Assembly (NCBI GenBank): GCA_964006375.1
Contig: OZ023269.1
Coordinates: forward strand, 58,853,468-58,917,467
Source of the DNA: Tillus elongatus
Lineage: Eukaryota; Arthropoda; Insecta; Coleoptera; Cleridae
Reading direction: 5' to 3'
Length of the DNA stretch: 64,000 nucleotides
Shown here piece by piece: positions 8,250-16,862 of this stretch; the stretch's first letter is position 1, and each line of letters begins with the position of its first letter. Under the pieces are notes generated by a model, which worked only from the letters and a program-made list of their open reading frames with translations, did not search any database and was not told the DNA's origin. The position numbers were made by a program, and so were the translations under genes.

Positions 8250-9087
8250 CAGACATTATCTCTCTACTTAAAATGTATTAACGTTTGTCGTCCCTTTTTA
8301 AGTTAATAAAATGTATTGATTTTACTAGTTTTCTATATACTCTATTTTGTAGTGTAATGTTAGTTTTCAAAAACATTAATGTTGAAAATAAATTTTCAAT
8401 TTGGTTGCTGGGGAACGGTCGACTTAACATCAACTTTATATTAACGTGACTATAACAGAATATGGCCTAAACTTAGTTGTACTACCTTAATAAGATTAAA
8501 CAATGTGCTAGATTTCGTTTTTAATAACCTTTCAATGATAAAACCAATTGAAACATTTCGATTTGCAACAAAAACGTATATTTTTGCACCTGAGGTTATA
8601 GCTGTTGTTTGGTTTACATATTTGATGCAGATAGACGGTGTTGTGAGGTCCAGAAGGTTGGTGGGAAGGATTGCGTGAAAAAAGCATTTTATATCTTTTA
8701 TTTCGTTAAAGCGGCAAAATGGGGTCCATAGAATTTATCATAAAATAAGGATATAGTACAGGACAGAGATATTAAAATAATGTGTAATACCGACAAATAT
8801 ATTGTAATGTATATTTATTTCAACTGCAAGCCATCCTACCGAAATGTGATTGTACGGGATACGGGTACTAACTTCGTCCACTAGTAAAATATTTGCCTAG
8901 CATAATATTGATCCAAACGAGAAATCGTAATACCGGAAAGATCTATTACAGGCAAAATTCTATCACAATATTTTCTAGGCAGAGAAAGATACACTAAATG
9001 CGTTCTATTGTAAACAGATAATACGAGAGAAAAACAGATGTGGTACAGCATACTGTGTAGGATGTAAAGGAAGTTGTATCGAGAAAT
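8250..9087. other. Intergenic DNA between E1 and E2, nothing recognised
   Basis: About 840 bases with no coding potential and no recognised repeat. It may include the unresolved right end of E1, whose inverted repeat partner lies outside the window. Confidence 0.5.
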
Positions 9088-9093
9088 GCCTGG
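9088..9093. repeat. 6-bp target site duplication of E2, left copy
   Basis: GCCTGG directly before the AG that starts E2; the identical hexamer follows E2 at 20,759 to 20,764. Polintons typically make 6-bp duplications. Confidence 0.9.
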
Positions 9094-9757
9094 AGTAGGT
9101 ATAGATGGTATGTTCTAAGACCACCTCCCACCTTCCACCTCCCACCTCCCGCTACTGAGCATGCGTGTGACGAAACAAATATGGTGGTTGTATTGAGGAT
9201 GACGTAATCTACAAATTAGGATGGCGTAATCCAAGATGGCGGCCAAGATGGCCGACCGGAAATGAAAAAACTGCGAAATTTAAAATTTTAGACGGTAGGT
9301 GACGCCACTAATTAAAGTAAGAGGCTCCGCCATTTTGATTTTTGCAAAAAGTGACGTAACAAATATGTCGGTTAGCGCAGGCGCAAACCTAAATTTTTAG
9401 TTTTTGATTAAAGTCCTAAGTGTGGGGTGTCGTTTTACTCATCTTGGCAAGTAGAATTCAAAAATAGTATTTGCGCAGGCGCAAACCTAAATTTTTAGTT
9501 TTTGGTTAAAGTTCTAAGTGTGGGGTGTTGTTTTACTCGGCTTGGCAAGCAGAATTCGAATTTAATGTATACGCATGCGCAAACCCAAATTTTTAGAGTT
9601 TTCGGTCTAAGCCTTAGGTGTTTGGTCTTAGAGCTCAGCAAGCAGATTTTAAAAATTTTAGAATATGTGAATGCTCAGCATGCTCGATATGGCAACATAG
9701 CAACAACTACGTGTGTAGAACAACCTTGATACGTGACAGGAAATGAGTCATATGTTT
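9094..9757 (+). repeat. Left terminal inverted repeat of E2
   Basis: 664 bp, nearly identical to the reverse complement of 20,102 to 20,758; the 7-bp length difference is explained by one extra copy of cacctcc near 9,145. Contains an internal tandem repeat of about 98 bp (from 9,375) and a dense set of CpG-containing promoter-like motifs (see findings). The open frame at 9,502 to 9,729 is a by-product of the repeat. Confidence 0.95.
9375..9660 (+). repeat. Tandem repeats of about 98 bp inside the E2 terminal repeat
   Basis: Three diverging units beginning near 9,375, 9,473 and 9,573, each opening with a gcgcaggcgcaaac-like sequence followed by ctaaatttttag. The reverse complement is present in the right terminal repeat. 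Confidence 0.8.
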
Positions 9758-9885
9758 ACCATCTCAGTCAGATGATATTATTTAAAGAAAGCAAAATGTT
9801 AGCATTTTAAGGTTGAAAATAAAACAACTGATTTAAACACAATTAATTTATTAGGATAAATTCACAAGACTTACATACTAAAATA

Positions 9886-11090
9886 TTACATAATGGCTCT
9901 TACAATGCAAGTTAGAGGTTTATATTCAAATACAGAATCATGAATAACTAAACAGTAGGCTTTGGTTCTATTGGGAAAATTGTTTTTGCTCATAAACTCC
10001 ACTTTGATGTCCACTGTTGACGACTTGATTGACTCATTCTGGTGCTGACAGTCAATTACAAATAGAGCTCGATCTTTAAACTCATCATAATTTAGGAGAG
10101 GCTCTGCTATGTTTTTATAACAAAAACTTTTTTGAAAATCTGTGTACATCTGGTAAGCTTCAACATATTTAGATTTTTCGAAATCCATATTCATAGATTC
10201 ATAAGGGTAGCATTCTGAATTGAGGAACACTCGTAGATCTACCATACCAATATTATCAAAAAGTCACCTTTCTTGCTTACATTATCTTTTCGATCTGTTT
10301 GAAATGCTATAATCACATATCTAGGTCTTTCTAAGTTTGTTGCAGTTTTAACAGACCACACATCTTTATTAATATCTCTAAGCGCTGGTAGCTCATATAT
10401 GTCCCATTTGCGGTATGCTAGAAATATAGATGTGTCTTTTGCAATTTTATCCATCAGTTCCAACTTCATTTTATCGTTTGGAAATACATGTTTAGCTTTT
10501 AAAAACATGTTGGTTACAGTTATTTTAGATCTTGCACTACCAGTACTATAATAACTGTTGGCATCACTTCGAGCTCTTGTGAATCGGAAAGTATGTTTAC
10601 CGCAGAGAACTCCTTTAAAGTGATGGAAGAAACTGAAGAGGTACCAAAGAGGCAGGAGCAAGTGAAACTTGTTATCGTTTAAGGTGATATGATCTGAAGA
10701 TACATTCACTCCGGTGTTGCTAAGAGATTTGGCTTCATTCTTGCTAAACGAAAGCAGGGTTTTGATAGTTGTTGTGGTGTATGGGTCTCGTACTCGCTCC
10801 ACTTCCTTGTTATTTAATTCATACGATACTGATTCAAACACAGCGGCTCCTCCATTATTTGACATATAACACTCACCATCGGCATTTTGTATTGCTAAAG
10901 GTTCCAGAGCACCTTCGATTATTAGAACCGACTCTGCTAGGCATACAAAGGCATCTTGCTGATTGATGTTTATTTCGACTTCATCACTGTTACCAAAGGA
11001 TTTAGTTGACGAATAGTAAGACCGAAGCTCTTCTCGATCAATGAAATCGTCAAACTCGGGGTCTTTGAATATTTTGAGTTTTGATGACAT
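9886..11090 (-). pseudogene. Major capsid protein gene, frameshifted (E2)
   Basis: Homologue of the E1 major capsid gene, about 400 codons from ATG 11,090 (MSSKLKIF). The first 284 codons end in frame near 10,239; the remaining 119 residues (FLNSECYPYES to the C-terminal KAYCLVIHDSVFEY) continue in another frame from about 10,245. A single indel near 10,240 explains this. Frame is open upstream of the chosen start, but similarity to E1 begins only after it, and that upstream part overlaps a remnant of the small IEFLKSLGYHV gene. Without its C-terminal strands the product would not form a normal capsomer. Confidence 0.85.
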
Positions 11091-11211
11091 GATAACCAAG
11101 ACTTTTAAGGAACTCAATATTATCAGAGCGAAGTGTACACTTTGAAGTGGTTGACTGTACTGAACTGTTTTGGCAGATTCACTTGCTTTTATATCCTTAA
11201 AGACTAGCATT

Positions 11212-11925
11212 CTAGGTAATCTTTTTAAGGTTCAGACGAACAGACACCTCTTCACCTTGAAAGTTGACAGGAACTGAATCTTGATCCACGATGTCGATGC
11301 TTATATTTGAAATCTCTTGCTTGTTCACTGGTAGATAAATTAGATTCTTAGGTTCGATGTCGATTGCATAACCAGGATCAACCATCGGGGCAAACTCATA
11401 TAACGTATGTGAAGGTTTCCCGTTATAGTAGGAACCAGACACAATATTAGTTTCTATGCGAATCTGTTTAACATCTACTATTTCAACAGGCAAATCAGAT
11501 TCATGGAAGACACCTGGTCCAAGAACTTGCTTTGAAAATCCCAGCATTCGCCCAATCGAATCATCAGCTTCAAAACTGATACTCGTGAAACATTTTATTT
11601 CACATCTAATGGTGTTCGGATTAGGTCTTAGAATCAAAGCTAGTTGCTTTTGTTCATGTGTCGCTGCAACACCAACAAGCTCATTTTGAAGCAAGTTTTC
11701 CAAATGTGTTATTTCATATGCACCAGTAGGTATCGTGATGGTTCTCCAAGCACCTCCTTCTTTTACATAAAATTTATTTTTACCTTTATATATGTTAGGT
11801 ATGTTGTATGTGTGAAAACCTATCAAAGCAACAGCATAACTACCACCAGGATCCAATTCAATTGGTGGATCGTAGTCTGTTGACAGATGGAAGCTGCGGT
11901 CTTTCAACACAAAGGTTTGCGACAT
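11212..11925 (-). CDS. Penton-like minor capsid protein (E2)
   Basis: 237 residues from the internal ATG 11,925 (MSQTFVLKDRSF). Blocks shared with E1: DYDPPIELD, YNIPNIYKGKNKFY, IPTGAYEI, GRMLGFSKQ, NIVSGSYYNGKPSHT and a C-terminal SVRLNLKK strand. In this copy the reading frame is continuous with the protease upstream, so it could also be made as the C-terminal half of a protease-penton polyprotein. In E1 a single TAA separates the two in the same frame. Confidence 0.85.
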   Translation of the reverse strand: MSQTFVLKDRSFHLSTDYDPPIELDPGGSYAVALIGFHTYNIPNIYKGKNKFYVKEGGAWRTITIPTGAYEITHLENLLQNELVGVAATHEQKQLALILRPNPNTIRCEIKCFTSISFEADDSIGRMLGFSKQVLGPGVFHESDLPVEIVDVKQIRIETNIVSGSYYNGKPSHTLYEFAPMVDPGYAIDIEPKNLIYLPVNKQEISNISIDIVDQDSVPVNFQGEEVSVRLNLKKIT

Positions 11926-12315
11926 GACTGATACACAGAGGTTACTGTTGAGTCTTTTATTTAAAAATTTTAAACATAAGTGACCACAATTATAAGTATT
12001 ATATGTTCGATACACATCATGATTATACATTAGAGTATAGTCTTTAAGGTACTGTTGCAGCTCGACTGGTTGCTTTAAGTTTCCATAGGAGTCAAAGTAC
12101 TCGACTGTGTTACCACGTTTCCTAACTGCAACCCAATGACTACCAGGATCCTTGTTTGTTTGTAAATTCATGATAAACGATTCATTTTTACGTGGTCCAT
12201 TTCGAGGTAGACTATCTCGCATGTATACACCTCTAAAATATGGGATTTTCATTTTACCAGCAAATTTCAGAAGATCTTCATCTGTTAGAGGTCTTGCTGG
12301 CAAACGACTTATTCG
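11926..12315 (-). CDS. Adenain-like cysteine protease (E2)
   Basis: Catalytic His in DPGSHW, acidic residue in YFDSYGN, Cys in CGHLCLKFL; conserved N-terminal LPARPLTDEDLLKFA and FRGVYMRDSLP. Coordinates begin at the A_AAA_AAC heptamer (12,315 to 12,321), where a -1 slip from the minor capsid frame enters this frame. An in-frame ATG exists further upstream (12,393) but lies over the conserved basic tail of the minor capsid gene. No stop before the penton part. Confidence 0.82.
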
Positions 12316-13101
12316 TTTTTTGGCTTTTGCAGATACAAACCATAGCCACCACGTTGTTTCTTCAGATATAGACCCTTGCCGAGTCTCTTGCATTTCGGTT
12401 TTAATTTCAAACCACTACCTCTCTTACCCATTGCGATAGCCTCCATTGTTTTGTTGTGACGTTCTTCTTCCTCCAGTTTGTGTTTAGCCGCTTTAGCATC
12501 GTTTACGGCTTTAGCAATACCAGCAGCACCACCACCCAAAGCACCAAGAGCTGATAGACCACCAAATATAAGAGGTAACAGTGGGAGGAAGCCTCCGCTT
12601 TTAGGTATTGGAATAACTCAAGGTTTCAACACATTCTTACGCCCACCAATCTGTTTAACAATTGCATGAGCGATATCAAACACAGCATTCTCTGATGGAA
12701 TAAGGTTTTTGTCTTTTATAACTTCTCCAATCAGACTAAGAATGTTTTTAAAGGGAACTTTCTTCTTCGGTTTTGAGTTGGTTACATCAAGACCCATACC
12801 AAACTTTCTTTTCACTTTCATGGTGTTTGTAACTTGCGTCTTTTGATTTAACTCTCTCCCAAGCTCGATTCTCCAACACCTCGTCGGCTCGATGTCTATC
12901 ACTTAACTCTTTTGATTGAGAGTAAGCGATGTCGTGGTCTCTACAAGCACGGTCTAGCAGATTGATACCTTGATCACCTCTGGCAAGACGTTATTTAAGT
13001 TTAGTACCTGGACCGCAAAATTGATAACCAGGTATGTGTAACTCAACAGGTAACTTGTTAATAGCTGTGTTTACAAGACCTTCACCCTGTGACACCAACA
13101 T
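12309..13101 (-). pseudogene. Minor capsid protein with N-terminal phospholipase A2-like domain, broken (E2)
   Basis: Starts at ATG 13,101 (MLVSQGEGLV). The N-terminal region has the hallmarks of a secreted or parvoviral type phospholipase A2: calcium loop GYQFCGPGT and catalytic motif RACRDHDIAY, with basic helices after it. The C-terminal part (PKSGGFLPLLPLIFG, GALGGGAAGIAK, EEERHNKTMEAIA) matches the E1 minor capsid protein. Breaks: TAA at 12,991 to 12,993 inside the calcium-loop region, a frameshift near 12,830, and TGA at 12,618. By analogy with parvoviruses and adenoviruses it would help the particle leave the endosome; that is inference. The E1 homologue lacks this domain. Confidence 0.72.
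12315..12321 (-). promoter_or_regulatory. Putative -1 frameshift heptamer A_AAA_AAC with downstream hairpin (E2)
   Basis: In phase with the minor capsid frame (CCA AAA AAC GAA TAA). About 14 bases downstream, arms CCAGCAA (12,294 to 12,300) and TTGCTGG (12,257 to 12,263) pair over 7 bp and enclose a palindrome GAAGATCTTC. The spacer is somewhat longer than the usual 5 to 9 bases. Confidence 0.6.
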
Positions 13102-13130
13102 TGGTACTAACTAGATGACTCACTTGCACC

Positions 13131-13134
<4 letters not shown>

Positions 13135-13219
<85 letters not shown>
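13135..13219. repeat. (TA)n microsatellite in the E2 divergent promoter
   Basis: About 85 bases of pure TA between the leftward minor capsid gene and the rightward ATPase gene. E1 has two TATA boxes in the equivalent place. Confidence 0.9.
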
Positions 13220-13224
<5 letters not shown>

Positions 13225-13256
13225 CTTACCGAAAATATAGCTTAGTTTAAGTCAAG

Positions 13257-13952
13257 ATGCGTACCATTAAACACGCTTCTGTCTTACCTATTACCAATAT
13301 AGACGATGTTGTTGATACATCATCAGAACAACAACGAAAACATGGCCCTCTCTTGCCAAACACAGTTAGATGTATCATATGTGGTCAGAGCGGGTGTGGT
13401 AAAACAAATGTTATGCTAAGTTTATTGTTTGAACCGAACGGTTTAAAGTTTGATAACGTGTATGTATATTCAAAGTGTCTATATCAACCCAAATACAGGA
13501 TGTTAAAGGATGTGTTGGAGGCAACAAAAGATGTTGGTTACTATCCATATAGTGAAAACGATGAAATATTAGATCTAGCAGATGCCTTGGGTAACTCTGT
13601 GTTTATATTTGATGATGTAGCTTGTGACAAACAGGATAAAATGAGAGCATACTTTAGTATGGGAAGACATAAGAATATTGATTCGTTCTATCTCTGTCAA
13701 ACATATACCCGAATACCGAAACATCTAATACGTGATAATGCCAATGTGTTGATTCTCTTCAAACAAGACGAAACCAATTTAAAACACATCTACGACGATC
13801 ATGTAACGACAGATATGGACTTTAAACAATTTAAAAATATATGCTGCGAGTGTTGGAAAGACAATAAGTATGGTGTGTTGGTGATTGTAAAAGAAAACGA
13901 AGTACACAGAGGAAGACATAGAAAAGGATTCGATAGCTACATATTAATCTAA
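13257..13952 (+). CDS. FtsK/HerA-type genome-packaging ATPase (E2)
   Basis: 231 residues, intact. Walker A GQSGCGKTNVML near residue 45, Walker B SVFIFDD near residue 118, then FSMGRHKNIDSFYLCQTY and DNANVLILFKQDETNLKHIYDDH, all matching the E1 ATPase. Starts MRTIKHASVLPI, 37 bases after the (TA)n tract. Expected to package element DNA. One of the few E2 genes without a visible lesion. Confidence 0.93.
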   Translation: MRTIKHASVLPITNIDDVVDTSSEQQRKHGPLLPNTVRCIICGQSGCGKTNVMLSLLFEPNGLKFDNVYVYSKCLYQPKYRMLKDVLEATKDVGYYPYSENDEILDLADALGNSVFIFDDVACDKQDKMRAYFSMGRHKNIDSFYLCQTYTRIPKHLIRDNANVLILFKQDETNLKHIYDDHVTTDMDFKQFKNICCECWKDNKYGVLVIVKENEVHRGRHRKGFDSYILI

Positions 13953-14010
13953 TTGACTACAACCAACAACAAGAAAGAGATGTCTAGCAGGACAACCAAC
14001 TATCTAACAA

Positions 14011-14175
14011 GACAGACAACCTGTCTAACAACCTGTCTAAAACAACCTGTCTAAAACAACCTGTCTAAAACAACCTGTCTAAACCAACCTGTCTAAAGCA
14101 ACCTGTCTAAAACAACCTGTCTAAACCAACCTGTCTAAAACAACCTGTCTAACAACCTGTCTAACAACTAGATAG
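14011..14175. repeat. Short tandem repeat caacctgtctaaaa in E2
   Basis: About eleven copies of a 12 to 16-bp unit with the invariant core caacctgtctaa and small length changes. Fills the gap between ATPase and the conserved protein gene. Not present in E1. Confidence 0.9.
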
Positions 14176-14267
14176 GTAGACATACCACCAATTCGAAGCT
14201 AGTACACCTTAAACCACCAAACTGTTTGCATCTCTTAACACGATCTGAAACAAATAACTTTAGCAAG

Positions 14268-15306
14268 ATGGAGATGATGGGTAAACAAGAGAGAAAAATC
14301 AAGAAAAAGATTATACAACTTGCCGAAAACATTCGAAAAAAACATTTAATGCTTAAGCTTGGTAGAGTTGAGAATGATGAGGTCCTACAACGTTTATATA
14401 AACCAATTGTTGAACCACTAAGTGAAATATCTAAAAAACACATCGGTACTTAAACTGCAACCAACGGCTGAACAAATCAAAGAAGAAGAAGCTTCTGCTG
14501 ATGTACCAGAAAAGAAACCCAAAGTTGAGTTCCTTAAAGATCATGAAGTTTTTGAAGCCGAACCAGAGGTAGAGACAAGTTCTGATGAGGATATCCCAAC
14601 ATTTGAAGAGCTTGAGGCAGATCTACAAACTGTCACAAACAACCCAGCATATCAAGAATTTTTGGAGCAATATCCTGAACGAGTTCGGTATTATGTAGAC
14701 AAGTATTTTACTGAACCACCGAGGTTTACTACTATTGATCAAACGTATGGTGCTCGCTACGCTAAAGATACTGGTAGCTGGAGTCTTGGCAACAAACACT
14801 TGGACTTTACTGATAATGACATACGACTAGGTCAAAGGAGATATCCGCAAACACAAGGTCTGCTAGAATTGATATTTATGAAAACACCTAGAGGGTATAC
14901 CTATGACGATCTTCAACACTATAGAGATATTCTAGAAGCAACTAGTGTTCATAAAATGAACTACGATCCCAACGCACGAACCAAGGGTTGTTCCTCGGAA
15001 AAGTATCTGACTCTAATAAAACCAGTTATAAACCCACGAGGACGAAGATCCTCAACTCCTCAAGGTTTTGGTTACGACACACATCTTAATGAAGAACAAA
15101 AAACCGAACCTAGAGCTCAGAATGTAAGCAACAACTATATGATACAAAATAACAAACAAATAGAATATGTCTATTAGGATGATATAAATGAGTTGGTTGA
15201 TAGACTTAGACTTTTAGTAGCTTCTCAAGTTGCTGGTAATAATGCTCATAACAACAAAATTCAATCAATCATTGAAGAATTAAAGGAAGTCAGTGTTATT
15301 GCTTAG
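14268..15306 (+). pseudogene. Conserved Polinton protein, frameshifted, with in-frame TAG and extension (E2)
   Basis: Homologue of the E1 gene at 1,616 to 2,590. The first 61 residues (basic, coiled-coil-like, from ATG 14,268) stop at 14,453; the body continues one frame over from about 14,430, the shift falling at an A6 run (ctaaaaaacac). Body motifs GLLELIFMK and KYLTLIKP match E1. The body ends in TAG (15,175 to 15,177), after which the same frame is open for exactly 42 codons to TAG 15,304; the extension starts DDINELVDRLRLL and is about 64% identical to that of E1. Confidence 0.75.
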
Positions 15307-15354
15307 TAAACCTACATATATGTCATACATACCTACCTATTGCTTAGTATAAAA

Positions 15355-15803
15355 ATGTCTATCGATAAGTTCGGACGTTCCCAGTCCAATAAACGCTTTA
15401 AGTTTAAAATCATCGAAAGATAACTTTTCCCAAGAACTACAAGTGGTGATTTGATTTGCAAAGCCATAGATTGTGTAACGTTGGTGATCCAATCGATTCA
15501 ACAGATGGTGTAAATAAAAAATTTGTAGATGCATGGATAGATGACTATCAGAAAAACAAAGACGAAGTGACACAAAGAATAATTGCCATCTTACTTGAAG
15601 CTGTGCACAAACCAGAGTTGGTAGATTTAAAAAACGAATTTGAAAATAAATTGAAAAATTTAGCTAAGGACATAACTGCTCAAGTTTTAAAAGACATTGA
15701 TCTGTCAAAGAATAACAAGTTGAAGAAGAAGTTGGGTGAAATAGACAGCAAACTAAAAGATTTACATAACAAGTGGATACTGTTAAATCCATCATCACCA
15801 TGA
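15355..15803 (+). pseudogene. DKFGR-type gene with a tail-fibre-like motif, broken (E2)
   Basis: ATG 15,355 opens MSIDKFGRSQSNKR, like the E1 gene at 1,578, but stops at 15,423; the frame after it is open again and then shifts near 15,455. The second part (15,456 to 15,803) reads RLCNVGDPIDSTDGVNKKFVDAW followed by a long charged coiled coil. The first motif resembles those found in phage and viral tail or fibre proteins before trimerising coils. The end (TGA 15,801) overlaps the integrase ATG (15,800) as ATGA. A fibre-like role is speculative. Confidence 0.55.
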
Positions 15804-16741
15804 AGAGGAAAACAGTTGAACCATCTGATGCTAAGAGGCACGTAATAAATGAGTTATACACACCAGCAAGAATCAACTTCAAACGTAGACGTACCATAAT
15901 CAAAGGTTTAAATGACTTGTGGCAGATTGATTTGGCAGAGTTTCAAGACTATCATCGAGAAAACTCTGGTTACAAGTACATTTTAGTGGTTATCAATTGT
16001 TTTTCAAAGTATGTGTGGACTCGTCCACTTAAATCTAAAAATGCTGAAGATGTGACTAAAGCTATGGCTGATATTTTAGCTAATAGTACAACGCCCTCTA
16101 ACATTCAATCTGATCTTGGTAAGGAGTTTTATAACTCCAAATTTAATGCCTTAATGAAAAAATATAACATCAATCACTATAGCACTTATAGTGTGAAAAA
16201 AGCTGCAATAGTGGAAAGAGTTATACGTACCTTAAAAGAGAAGATCTACAAAAATTTCAACTTGTTTGGCTCCTACAAATGGTTAAATACACTACCTGAT
16301 GTCACTGCTAACTACAACGCTACAATTCATAGAACAACTGGTGTAAAACCTAAAGATGTTAATAAGAAAAATGAAGAAGCTATCCGTAAACAAACATATT
16401 CAAATATTAAAGTGTTTGATCAGAATAAATTCAAAGCGGGTGATGTACGTCTAAGTAAAGCAAAAGCTCAATTCGAAAAGAGGTATACACCTCGCTGGTC
16501 AACAGAGTTATTCAAGATTGTTAGTGTTCATTTCACAAATCCAGTAACATACTTTCTTGAAGACATGCAAGGCAAGCCTATCAGTGGAGGATTTTACGAG
16601 GAAGAACTACAAAAGACTAAACAAACAGACATATATCTGGTTGAACGCATCTTGAGGAAGAAAGGCAAGAAACTCCATGTAAAATGGTTGGGCTTTGATA
16701 AATCTCATAATTCTTGGATAAATTCAGATGATGTTAAATAA
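15800..16741 (+). CDS. Polinton integrase with chromodomain (E2)
   Basis: 313 residues from ATG 15,800 (MKRKTVEPSD). Catalytic core with Asp in WQIDLAEF, Asp in QSDLGKEF and Glu in IVERVIRTL, spaced as in E1; C-terminal chromodomain DIYLVERILRKKG, VKWLGFDKS, NSWIN. No stop or frameshift visible, although the QSDLG site has Leu where E1 has Asn (QTDNG), and RVGDFVRIS of E1 corresponds to a shortened AGDVRLSK. It could still be functional. Start overlaps the previous stop (ATGA). Confidence 0.93.
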   Translation: MKRKTVEPSDAKRHVINELYTPARINFKRRRTIIKGLNDLWQIDLAEFQDYHRENSGYKYILVVINCFSKYVWTRPLKSKNAEDVTKAMADILANSTTPSNIQSDLGKEFYNSKFNALMKKYNINHYSTYSVKKAAIVERVIRTLKEKIYKNFNLFGSYKWLNTLPDVTANYNATIHRTTGVKPKDVNKKNEEAIRKQTYSNIKVFDQNKFKAGDVRLSKAKAQFEKRYTPRWSTELFKIVSVHFTNPVTYFLEDMQGKPISGGFYEEELQKTKQTDIYLVERILRKKGKKLHVKWLGFDKSHNSWINSDDVK

Positions 16742-16862
16742 ACTTACTTATATATTTAATGTATTAATATACTTAGAATAAAATAAAAGTCGTTATTAAA
16801 ATTAGTGTGTTTTATTTTTCCATATTGTTACATACATACATACAATTAAGTCAAGTGAACAT

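Larger units (their letters stand above)
1..8250. mobile_element. Polinton/Maverick element E1, right part, left end outside window
   Basis: Set of genes diagnostic of Polintons: chromodomain integrase, FtsK/A32-like packaging ATPase, adenain-like protease, penton-like minor capsid and double-jelly-roll-type major capsid proteins, in two divergent blocks. All recognised genes are open, unlike the neighbouring element E2, so E1 looks younger or less decayed. The left terminus is outside the window, so the presence of DNA polymerase B cannot be judged. The right terminus is not resolved; a repeat array at 7,998 to 8,240 is probably subterminal. The genes match those of E2 one to one but are strongly diverged, so the two are different families, not duplicates. 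Confidence 0.9.

Noticed and set aside
9502..9729. 75-codon open frame, repeated on the other strand at 20,130 to 20,357
   Set aside because: Both lie in the inverted terminal repeats; their similarity follows from the repeat. No protein-like features.
14422..14460. Programmed frameshift at the A6 run in the E2 conserved protein gene
   Set aside because: The shift is +1, the slippery phase does not fit a -1 heptamer, and the E1 gene is one continuous frame; a mutation is simpler.
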